Assembly: GCF_002205795.1 (NCBI RefSeq)
Contig: NZ_NIUY01000002.1
Span: forward strand, 1-64,000
From: Chryseobacterium sp. VAUSW3
GTDB lineage: Bacteria > Bacteroidota > Bacteroidia > Flavobacteriales > Weeksellaceae
Length of the DNA stretch: 64,000 bases
Direction of reading: 5' to 3'
Both the position numbers and the translations under genes were made by a program. The stretch's first letter is position 1. Every line of letters starts with the position of its first letter. The notes beneath the pieces were generated by a model, which worked only from the letters and a program-made list of their open reading frames with translations, ran no database searches and had not been told where the DNA came from. Of this stretch, positions 1-8,100 are shown in pieces.

Positions 1-22
1 GGATGGCTTTTTCGATGCCAGT

Positions 23-301
23 CTAGATATAGTTCGGCGGCAGCTTCGTCGGCTCAAGTAGACGGAGCATTTCGATGACGCTCCCTCAGAGTTAAGGATG
101 AAAGAATCCGTTTTTCCAGAGGGCATAACAGGTCCAGTAAGCGGTTTCGAGTTCTTCCTGGTTGCCGCAGTAGATGATGAAGCAGTTCGGGCAAGGTTCA
201 CGCAAAGGTTTTCCGGCATTGTGGCCACGATTCAGAATAAAAACAGCCGTTTCCGGGGCTGGGCGGTGGACTGAGTACGTCCGTACTTTGTTGGTAAGCA
301 T
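23..301 (-). pseudogene. Decayed DUF6943-like gene with two in-frame stops
   Basis: Read from an ATG at 301, the frame gives 69 residues containing an RGHNAGKPL...EPCPNCF segment and ending ...GFFHP. I recall this pattern from small DUF6943 proteins of Bacteroidetes mobile elements. A TAA at 92-94 and a TGA at 86-88 interrupt the frame. It then continues sensibly as GSVIEMLRLLEP and ends at a TAG at 23-25. Stops falling inside an otherwise continuous family-like sequence suggest point-mutation decay. A longer start to 445 is possible but that extension is low-complexity and Phe-rich, so it was not used. The family assignment rests on memory of the motif. Confidence 0.55.
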
Positions 302-404
302 AACTTTTGTTTTAAAAAATTTGCTCTTCTGAATACTATTCAAAAGAAAAAAAGAAAAAAAAGAAAGTGCTCTACCCTTCGGGAGGAAAAATGCTATGCA
401 ATAT

Positions 405-460
405 TTTTTTGCAAAAAAGATTGCCGTATCATTTTTCACGGCCAACTTTTTTGCAAAAAA
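405..460. repeat. Pair of identical 14-bp A/T palindromes
   Basis: The perfect palindrome TTTTTTGCAAAAAA occurs at 405-418 and again at 447-460. Between them, 423-442 forms another small hairpin (GCCGT...ACGGC). The segment lies upstream of the folded-repeat region and has no supported gene. It could be a protein-binding site or a transcription end; nothing in the sequence decides this. Confidence 0.5.
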
Positions 461-626
461 CCCGGCAGGGCGAGATATTGTCAGGGCATTTTTCCGACGG
501 TATACCTTTACTTTCTTTTTTTTTATTTTTTCTTATCCGGGTTTATCGATTGGTGCAGTAGGAGTTTTGCTTATTATAAAACTCAGGGAATTCGAAGCGC
601 TATTTTACTAAATCCCTTCAGCGGAG

Positions 627-755
627 GGAAAGACAGCGGTATGCCGATGCGAGGGCTCGCAGCAGCGGCATACTGCTGTGCGCGGTAACGATAGTGAATA
701 AACTACCACTACACTTTTCCGCTGAAACAAAGCAGTTTATTGACGAACGGTACGG
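627..755 (+). repeat. Folded repeat, copy A
   Basis: The arm ACAGCGGTATGCCG (633-646) pairs with CGGCATACTGCTGT (666-679) over 14 pairs with one G-U. An inner stem GCGAG/CTCGC lies at 649-653/656-660. The 17-mer ATACTGCTGTGCGCGGT (670-686) is shared with copies B and C. A second hairpin follows: AATAAACT (697-704) with AGTTTATT (734-741), enclosing a C/T-rich loop that is nearly identical in copy C. Strand is given as read here; the true orientation is unknown. Confidence 0.65.
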
Positions 756-859
756 GACAAATTGTTGTAGCGAGTCTTCGATCTGGGAGTTTTTCGGGTC
801 TTCGGGCAAGGAATAGATTGCTTTTATAACCGACTTTCAAGGAAAGAAAAAGCGATGGA

Positions 860-1010
860 AAAGATAGCTGTATGACGGTGTGCCGGAGCTAAAATTCAAT
901 AGACAAATCCCGGTATACCGGCATACTGCTGTGCGCGGTGACGGAAGCGTATAGACGGCTGTAACGGAACGGCCGGGCACGTCCGTGAAGTGGAAGCCGG
1001 CTATGTGCTG
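860..1010 (+). repeat. Folded repeat, copy B
   Basis: This copy contains the shared 17-mer at 923-939. Its inner stem, CGGTGTGCCGG (876-886) with CCGGTATACCG (910-920), pairs at all 11 positions including two G-U pairs, although its sequence is unlike the stem of copy A. The downstream hairpin ATAGACGGCT (951-960) with AGCCGGCTAT (995-1004) has one mismatch, and its loop is not the one shared by copies A and C. It begins about 250 bases after copy A. Confidence 0.6.
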
Positions 1011-1068
1011 GAGGAACATGGGAAAGCGCTGGCAACTCCATTTCGATAAACAAATACTAAAGGGGCTG

Positions 1069-1240
1069 GAAAGACAGCGGTATGGAGGGCAATGGAAAAA
1101 ATGCGTGATGGTGCTGGAAGGGGGCAAAGGGAAAGCGACGGCCTACGCATTTTTTTGTTGCCCGGAATACTGCTGTGCGCGGTGCCGATGTGCATAGCCT
1201 GCCACTATACTTTCCGCTGAAAAAAGCAGGCTATGGACTG
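1069..1240 (+). repeat. Folded repeat, copy C
   Basis: The arm ACAGCGGTAT (1074-1083) pairs with ATACTGCTGT (1167-1176), which opens the shared 17-mer (1167-1183). Inner stems GGGCAA/TTGCCC (1087-1092/1158-1163) and ATGCGT/ACGCAT (1101-1106/1145-1150) have different sequences from copies A and B but still pair. The second hairpin, CATAGCCTGC (1193-1202) with GCAGGCTATG (1226-1235), is perfect. Its loop CACTATACTTTCCGCTGAAA matches the loop of copy A with few changes. Confidence 0.65.
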
Positions 1241-1664
1241 CAGGTACATGGGGTTTTTGGAACTGTATTTTCCGGGTAGCGCGGTGGATTGGCGAAAGAG
1301 TCTTCTAAATTATAACTATCCTGGCGGCTGGAAGGCGGTGGCTTGTGTGGGCTTCGCCCAGACAAAAGGAAAGCATTTAGCATAATTTTCAATTATAGGT
1401 GATAATGGTGCTGGTTTGCACGTAACGCAGCGCAGCGGAGTGGAGGGCAACGGTTTGCGATGGCAAATTGACTATAATTGCAATTATGTTATTTGCTGTG
1501 GCAAGGCGGGGATTCGTTTTTTCGTAGTAGAGTTCAGTTTTATTTATTACAGTTATTCAATTATTCAAATATTCTTTATTTATCATCATAATATGTTTTT
1601 ATATTACAAATTGTAGGGTGAATCAATATGAAAAATACATTTTAAAGTGCATTTAAATGCAAAA

Positions 1665-1695
1665 GTAGACTATTGTCGGTTGTACAATTGTCTAC
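1665..1695. promoter_or_regulatory. Inverted-repeat operator in front of the HTH gene (controller-box-like)
   Basis: GTAGACTATTGT (1665-1676) and ACAATTGTCTAC (1684-1695) form 12-base arms with one mismatch around a 7-base loop. They end 19 bases before the ATG of the HTH gene. The same bases can be read as two direct half-sites, GACTATTGTC and TACAATTGTC, spaced 15 bases apart. That arrangement resembles the double C-boxes bound by restriction-modification controller proteins. Autoregulation by the adjacent HTH protein is inferred from position and symmetry. Confidence 0.55.
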
Positions 1696-1714
1696 TAAGT
1701 TACAACTTCGTAAC

Positions 1715-1927
1715 ATGGATGGTATTTCAGTAAAGTTCGGACAAAGGGTTAAAGAGTTGCGATTGCTTAAAGGGTACTCGCAGGAAAAATTAGCAGAAAT
1801 TGCTGACTTAGACCGTACTTATATTCCAGGCATTGAAGCTGGAAAAAGAAATGTGTCACTATTTGTAGTGGAAAAAATATCCAAAGCTTTTGGTATCACC
1901 ATCTCTGAGCTTTTAAAAGACTTTTAA
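1715..1927 (+). CDS. Small XRE-family HTH regulator, controller (C)-protein-like
   Basis: The product is 70 residues, about the size of restriction-modification controller proteins, and is essentially one five-helix XRE domain. The pattern FGQRVKELRLLKGYSQEKLA (residues 8-27) is followed by a recognition region LDRTYIPGIEAGKRNVSL. The frame stays open upstream to a TTG at 1673, but that would place the operator inside the gene, so the ATG at 1715 is preferred. It lies 14 bases before dptF and probably shares its transcript. The likely role is to delay or balance expression of the restriction genes through the inverted repeat at 1665-1695. Direct binding is inferred. Confidence 0.75.
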   Translation: MDGISVKFGQRVKELRLLKGYSQEKLAEIADLDRTYIPGIEAGKRNVSLFVVEKISKAFGITISELLKDF

Positions 1928-1941
1928 ATAAAAAAGATTAA

Positions 1942-3684
1942 ATGACTAAGAATCCACTACTTGAAGAGTTAAGAAAGCTACGTGAATCATCTAAATATGC
2001 AATAGCACAGGGTACTTACTCAAAATTAAATGGTTTTAAAAAATATCTTCATATCGAAAGAGCTGTAGAAAAAAAATTAAAATCAATTATTACCAAAGCA
2101 AGTCAAGCAGATCATGCACAACTATTGCTTGTTTGCGGAAATGTAGGTGACGGGAAGTCGCATATTCTTTCCTATCTACATGATGAATTAAGTGATGACA
2201 TCAGCCGCTTCGCGATACATAATGATGCTACGGAATCCCATAATCCTCATGAATCTTCGAATGAAACACTTTATAAGCTTTTAGGCGGTTTTAAAGATGA
2301 TCAACTGAAGGATTCGAAAGACAGGATCATCCTGGCAATTAATTTAGGAACTCTAAGTAAGTTCATAGAGGAATTTGGAGAAGAATTTAAAATCCTGAGA
2401 GATTATATTTCATCCCATAAAATACTTGATGTAGACTTAATACATGAAGATGAATATGACAGCGAAAGTCATTTTCATCATGTAAATTTTACAGACTACC
2501 ACCTATATTCCTTAACTGAAAATGGAGCAATTTCGCCAGTAATTTCTACGCTTCTACAAAAAATAGTTGCCAATGATGAAGAAAACTCCATTTACAAAGC
2601 TTATCTGGATTATAAACTTCTTAATTCGGAGCGCTCATTTTGTCCTATTCTGTACAATTATGAATTTTTATTCAGCGAGAATAACAGAAATATTATCTCA
2701 CAGCTTATTATTAAAGCCATTATTCAGAGCAAAGAAATTGTTTCGCTTCGTACCCTGCTCAATTTCGTTTATGACATTATAGTTCCAGTTGACCTTTCTG
2801 CAGTAAATGAAACAGATTATTTTAAAACTGTGGAAAAAATGAATGTTGCGGATTATCTAGCTAACCTGATTCCTAATTATTTATTTGAGCATCCTGAGCT
2901 GTCGAGTTTATTTGAAAAAATAGAAAATTTAGACCCTAAAAACCTGCGAGACGCCAGTACTGATGACGTTTTATTGACCCTAATAAATGCTGAACGTCCG
3001 CTTGAAATTTTTTCGAAATATGTAGACCAAAACTATTTATCAGAAATTGAAAAAAAGCTTGCTCAAAAGAAAGTTGGAAGTGCAGATCTTTCTGGTTTAT
3101 TTATGCGATTAAACTATTTCAGTAATTACTACAAGAACGAATACCTTAGAGATCCTGATTTTGAACAATATTTAATATGGCTATTTTATTATCACAATCA
3201 TCATCCGAAGTACATCAAAGAAATATATCACTTGGTTGAACATGCTGCGAGAAACTGGAATGGTGATCCAAAGGCAGGTGATAAAGTCATAATAAATGTT
3301 GGAAAAAAACAAACACAATATCGGGTATTTAAAGACTTTGAAGTTTTACCAGAGTTAAGTAAAAAGGATGTGAAGCAGGATAATGTTCTTCACAAATTTA
3401 CCCAGGAATTCACATTGACTTTCAGAATCAATAATGGTACTGAACTCGTTAAAATACACGTTGATTTCAGCCTGTTTAAAATATTAAAAATGATTTTAAA
3501 AGGATATCGACCTAATAAAAGAGACCATAACAACTTTGTATATTTTGTTGATGCCGTCAATATATTAATTAAACAGAACAACAGCAAGGCTGCACTGTAT
3601 ATTGATGAAGTGAATATCGGCAAACCGGTAGATTATAAATTTTCAAGAGACGCTTTTAGCGGCTACAAATTTCAAGTGGTATGA
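1942..3684 (+). CDS. dptF: DNA phosphorothioation-dependent restriction protein DptF
   Basis: DptF is one of three proteins (DptF, G, H) that attack DNA lacking phosphorothioate marks in hosts with the Dnd modification system. The 580-residue product has an N-terminal P-loop, GNVGDGKS at residues 66-73, preceded by hydrophobic LLLVC, which is typical of the DptF NTPase. The remainder is long, helical and highly charged, with no other recognisable domain. The length fits the family. Its stop overlaps the dptG start as ATGA, indicating translational coupling. Identification rests on the P-loop placement, the gene order with dptG and dptH, and the convergent dndCDE operon. Confidence 0.88.
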   Translation: MTKNPLLEELRKLRESSKYAIAQGTYSKLNGFKKYLHIERAVEKKLKSIITKASQADHAQLLLVCGNVGDGKSHILSYLHDELSDDISRFAIHNDATESHNPHESSNETLYKLLGGFKDDQLKDSKDRIILAINLGTLSKFIEEFGEEFKILRDYISSHKILDVDLIHEDEYDSESHFHHVNFTDYHLYSLTENGAISPVISTLLQKIVANDEENSIYKAYLDYKLLNSERSFCPILYNYEFLFSENNRNIISQLIIKAIIQSKEIVSLRTLLNFVYDIIVPVDLSAVNETDYFKTVEKMNVADYLANLIPNYLFEHPELSSLFEKIENLDPKNLRDASTDDVLLTLINAERPLEIFSKYVDQNYLSEIEKKLAQKKVGSADLSGLFMRLNYFSNYYKNEYLRDPDFEQYLIWLFYYHNHHPKYIKEIYHLVEHAARNWNGDPKAGDKVIINVGKKQTQYRVFKDFEVLPELSKKDVKQDNVLHKFTQEFTLTFRINNGTELVKIHVDFSLFKILKMILKGYRPNKRDHNNFVYFVDAVNILIKQNNSKAALYIDEVNIGKPVDYKFSRDAFSGYKFQVV

Positions 3685-5153
3685 GAGATATAAAGTTAAA
3701 TATAGAAGGACCAAACAGTCTTGAAAAAAATTATATTAAAAATAATAGCTTTAGTCATGTCACCGGTAATCAGATAAGGCTGTTGCCTTTTAAAACAAAC
3801 CCAAGCGGCGATAAATTTGGAGAAGATTTTAAATCTTTCCAAGGAATTGTGGGCGAATTGTTTAGAGTTTTAAATAATAAATCGCAAGTTGAAGTAGGAA
3901 AGAACCATGAAACTTTAAAAATTGAGCTTAAAGAAACTATTATAAAAAATGCAGTTGGTAATGTTGATACTGAGCATATAGATGAATTATCGCACATGCT
4001 TTCCAAGCTTTTCTTTGATGAAGACGATGGACTTATAAAATTCAATCTTAAGACGCTATCATATATGAATTTTATCAATTCCCATAAAGCAATCAAAGAT
4101 GTGGCAAGATATATCTTCGATTTGTTTATGAAAGAAGATTTTAGTGCTGAAGACTTAAAGGCAGATGACAGTGATGAGAATTTGTTAAATCAGTTAATGC
4201 TTCAAAGTTTACCAGAGCTCTCGACAGCGCAGACAATATCGGATGGTAGATCTTATCATAATTTATTTGCGGAGATCAAGCAACAATTTGTTAATGATTT
4301 TAAATTTTTAAAGAATAATGATTCTCTGCTCTTAAAACATTCCGAAGACTTCTTTAAATATTATTACTTTCACTACCTGAGCCAAGTAATGATTATTTTT
4401 AATGATTTTGGAAGCAGTTCTCCAAAAGTAAGGCCTATTAACTTTACAATGGATTGGGAAACCCTTTCGGAATCAAGACTTTCAAGTCATACTATTGGCT
4501 GGAAACATCTTAATAAATATTCACACTCTATTTTTGCCCATGTCAATACTTTGGAATTATTGAATTATGTGCAGGTGGATGGAATACCATTAAAAGATTA
4601 TCACAATATCAAAATGATTTATGATAGTTTGGACCTGATGGAGCAGCAGGAATTCAAAAGATGTTTAGATGAAGTCAGTAATTTTTACACAAAAAATATC
4701 ACGGTTTTTGACACTGGGAAGAATTGGGAACATTGCGAGTACTTATTAAACATGGATTTATATTTTACCAAACTTGAGGATGATATACTAAAAGCCGTTT
4801 ATGCACTATGGTTCAAAATAAGATACCAGTTCGAAAACTCACCCAGAAGCAAACCTTATAGCGATTATTCAAAATGGTACTCCCATTTTGTAAAGGTAAA
4901 TTATACAAAAAACAGAGGGCGATTGGGTCATACTACGGTGCTGTCACAAGAACTTTTACTATTTCTAACCCGCTTATGCATTGGAAATGAAGATAAAATC
5001 AGATTAAAATTACTGTGGGACAGATTAAGGGAGAGAGGAGTTCTGTTTGATGAAACCAGTAAACTGGAAATCATCAAACTATTTGAAAAAATAAATTTAA
5101 TTGAGAAAAAAAGTGATAGCGGAGATGCACAATACGTCAAGTCAACTATATAG
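3681..5153 (+). CDS. dptG: DNA phosphorothioation-dependent restriction protein DptG
   Basis: This is the middle gene of the restriction cluster. Its 490-residue product has no P-loop, signal peptide or membrane segment and is mainly charged and helical. DptG proteins are poorly characterised and thought to be structural partners of DptF and DptH. The ATG overlaps the dptF stop by four bases, and the 3' end overlaps dptH by 29 bases, so all three are probably made from one message. Assignment depends strongly on position between dptF and dptH; the sequence alone shows little motif evidence. Confidence 0.82.
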   Translation: MRDIKLNIEGPNSLEKNYIKNNSFSHVTGNQIRLLPFKTNPSGDKFGEDFKSFQGIVGELFRVLNNKSQVEVGKNHETLKIELKETIIKNAVGNVDTEHIDELSHMLSKLFFDEDDGLIKFNLKTLSYMNFINSHKAIKDVARYIFDLFMKEDFSAEDLKADDSDENLLNQLMLQSLPELSTAQTISDGRSYHNLFAEIKQQFVNDFKFLKNNDSLLLKHSEDFFKYYYFHYLSQVMIIFNDFGSSSPKVRPINFTMDWETLSESRLSSHTIGWKHLNKYSHSIFAHVNTLELLNYVQVDGIPLKDYHNIKMIYDSLDLMEQQEFKRCLDEVSNFYTKNITVFDTGKNWEHCEYLLNMDLYFTKLEDDILKAVYALWFKIRYQFENSPRSKPYSDYSKWYSHFVKVNYTKNRGRLGHTTVLSQELLLFLTRLCIGNEDKIRLKLLWDRLRERGVLFDETSKLEIIKLFEKINLIEKKSDSGDAQYVKSTI

Positions 5154-8100
5154 TTATGTTTCGAATCTAATTGTCGAATATTTCTCATTACAGCAAATCC
5201 TGTATGGAGATCGATTTAATCTTTATCTTGAAGACAAAGAAAATATTGAAATGCTTTATGAAGCATTGAAAACGATTCCGGAAACATCAGCTCACTCTTT
5301 TTCTTATACCCATCCGGAAGGTGGCGAAGTATATAATACTTTCTACCTTATAATTGGTAGCACTAAGTTAATCATTGCATCAAGCACCTTAGCATCTGAG
5401 GATTACCTCACTATGTTAAGAAATAAAGTTGCTGATCAGAATGATATTTTTTATGGTACCGCAATATTAATATTGTTTAGTGGTAAATTGGATAGTTTAT
5501 TGGGAGGTAGCGGGAGTTTGATTAAAGAGGGAATGCCTTTACACTATAGTAGATTTAAAGATAGAATAGAGCAAGATATTGAGAGGAGCACTTCATTGAA
5601 ATCTTACGAAAGAAATATCCTCAAAAAGGTTTTAGAGAGAAAGACCAAAAGTGTCGTAGAAGACAATAATTCAATATTTGATTATGAACAGGTAATCAAT
5701 GCATTGCAAAAAGGCAGTATTGAACAAGCAGACTATAGATATTTAGGTCTTTTTCCTCATCAAGAATTAAGTACCAAAACCGGAGATCTTACCACTGACC
5801 TCACAGGTAATTTCAATTTGTATGATAGGTTTGAAAATATCTTTACAAATGGCAATCCAGCTACAGACCTAGAACAAGATTTACCAAGTTCGGCATTAGC
5901 AAAAATTACGAAGGAAGATTGGCATGATATCGATTATGCCCAGCTTGTAAAATGGATGGATAAGGAGAAAGAAAAGGCACCACCTGTATTCCAATCTATC
6001 GAAGGTGAGAATTTACTACAAACGCTTTGGTACAAAACGGATGGCGATTCTGTATCGAAGAAAAGAAATGTAAATCTCATCGTTTTTAATCCATCACTAG
6101 AACTTCCTTTTAAAGTAAAATTAAAATATGATCAATTCATCAGGAATGAAGGCATCAACATAAAACAAGGTTCCGACAAAATAAATGCTGTAGCCAGCGG
6201 ATACAATATCATTATTGAATTTAAAGAATTTGATTCCGACAAGCTCTTCAGTTTAATTGAATATCGCGATTCTGAAACAGATAAAAGGTATTTAATCAAA
6301 GTACTTCATCTGCCGTTCGATTCGAATGTCTTATCACAATTCGAGGGCAATTTTCATTTAAATGTCCAGAACTCTAAATCGTACCTTCAAATTAAGGAGA
6401 GTGAAGCATTAATTTTCAATCCTATTGCGGAAACCATTGTTGAAGAAATATTAGCTATTGATTCACATTTTAAATTGGGAGAGGATCAACAACTCATTGT
6501 AAACTATGATTATTCACTTGCCCAAGAGGATTTGATTCATTTTAAGATTGAGCTGTTCGATATTTTAGTACCCATCGCCATAAAAACTGATTTTGAAATG
6601 CCCAAACCAATTTCGGGGCTTGATGTGTGGAAAGAAAAAAGAATTCACCAACGTAATTTTAAATATTTAAAAGAAGGATCCATCATTAAATTATTATTTA
6701 AAAATAATGAAAAAACAGTAAGTGGAGAATTTAGAAACAATTTAATACAGGAAGATCAGATTATAAATTCTGAAGGATATTCATGGTTTTTAGGAAACGA
6801 CAATTCAATTTCTAATCGAGAGTTGAAATTGAATACTGATATAAAAAATGCATTCAATAACTTAAGGAATTATTATAAAGATAAAAAAACACAACCTAGT
6901 TTAGTATTTTTAGATACCGAATTGAAGGAACTGTCTCTTGCCTATGTGAACTGCTTTATTGATCAACTTGAAAAATTTGAAGAAAACAAACCACTCACCT
7001 ACGAACAGAAAAACCTGTTATGGTTAGGCGTTGTTAAAGAGCAAAATGGAGAAGAGAAAATTAAGTTTAGCCCTTTGCATCCGCTTAATGTAGCTTACCA
7101 ACTTGAATTGGATAATCATTTAAAAGATGAAGAACTTTATAATGCGGTATTAAAAAGATTAAGCCCCTATAATTTAATCCCTTATTTAGAAGGTAAGCCG
7201 AATGAAATATACATTCCGATTGAATCAAGTCATTCTCCAGAGTGGTTATATTATACGGTCTATTTGAATTCTAAGCAAGCGGTACCAAAAAGTTTTGTTT
7301 CAAATCTGGTAACTGATAAAATCAAGGATTTTGCAATTAATTTCGAATCTCTCTTTCATCAGTCAAAAAAAGCGCCTATCAAAATTAATGTTATTAATTT
7401 GGGAGACTGTAAGGAAGTTGTAGAAGGCATTTTTGAATTTTACCGGAAATTTCTTAACGCCAATTTAAGTAAACGTATGACTGATTTACTTCCCATTGAA
7501 GTAAATATCTACGGTTCGGAAAAATTAGTAAATAAATTTGAAGAACTTACCTTTTACGAGAAAGTTGACGACGTTGAAAAACACTTGGAACTGGATCTGA
7601 AGACAAAAAATTTTGAAAGAGAAGATTTATTAAACGCTTTTCTAGAACGTGTCAAATTTTACACTAAAAAGCATCCGGAGAAAACTGAGAGATACGAATA
7701 TGCTCATATTACGTTCTACCAGTTTGATGTTACAAAGACCGAAATATCGTATGACGATATGAGCTTAGTAAAAACCGGCCTTTCCTTTAATGGTTTGATG
7801 GCTGATGTAACTTCCACCCCCACAGTACAAAATTACAGAACTGGTTTTGGAACAAAAGATTTGCCTGAACAAAGAAATGATCTCACTACCCTATCTTGTC
7901 TATATAATTCCTTCGTGCGTGTTGCCACCAACGGAGATCCTTATGAAAGAAATAAGGCTATTTGTACTACTATTAATTATGAAATAAAGGAACAATTAGC
8001 AAAGCTATATTCAGATTCTCAATGGGTAACTTATATTGACCCTAAAGTTGACCTCGATTTTTTTAAGGAGAATAAAGATTTGGTTATTATTCATTATAGT

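Larger units (their letters stand above)
302..1664. other. 1.36-kb gene-free region with dense secondary structure
   Basis: No convincing gene is seen on either strand between the decayed DUF6943-like gene and the HTH gene; the short frames here have no family-like character. The DNA is A/T-rich at 302-600 and more G/C-rich at 610-1370. Beyond the three repeat copies listed separately, it holds a hairpin at about 1347-1365 (TGGGC-TTC-GCCCA core), an inverted repeat CAATTATAG/CTATAATTG at 1390-1398 and 1472-1480, and the palindrome ATAATTGCAATTAT at 1474-1487. The density of foldable segments argues for a structured RNA or single-stranded-DNA role rather than decayed coding sequence. Confidence 0.6.

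Noticed and set aside
92-445. Full 117-residue minus-strand frame starting at 445
   Set aside because: The first 48 residues are Phe/Lys-rich translation of A/T palindromic DNA; the family-like part begins at the ATG at 301 and is interrupted.
837-1197. Several 60-97-residue frames in the folded-repeat region
   Set aside because: They cross the shared 17-mer and hairpins in different frames and have no protein-like composition.
627-1240. Integron attC sites as the identity of the folded repeats
   Set aside because: The core GTTRRRY/RYYYAAC boxes are not visible and no integron integrase is present.
1673-1714. Upstream TTG start for the HTH gene
   Set aside because: It would translate half of the inverted repeat; the ATG at 1715 gives a normal-length controller-type protein.
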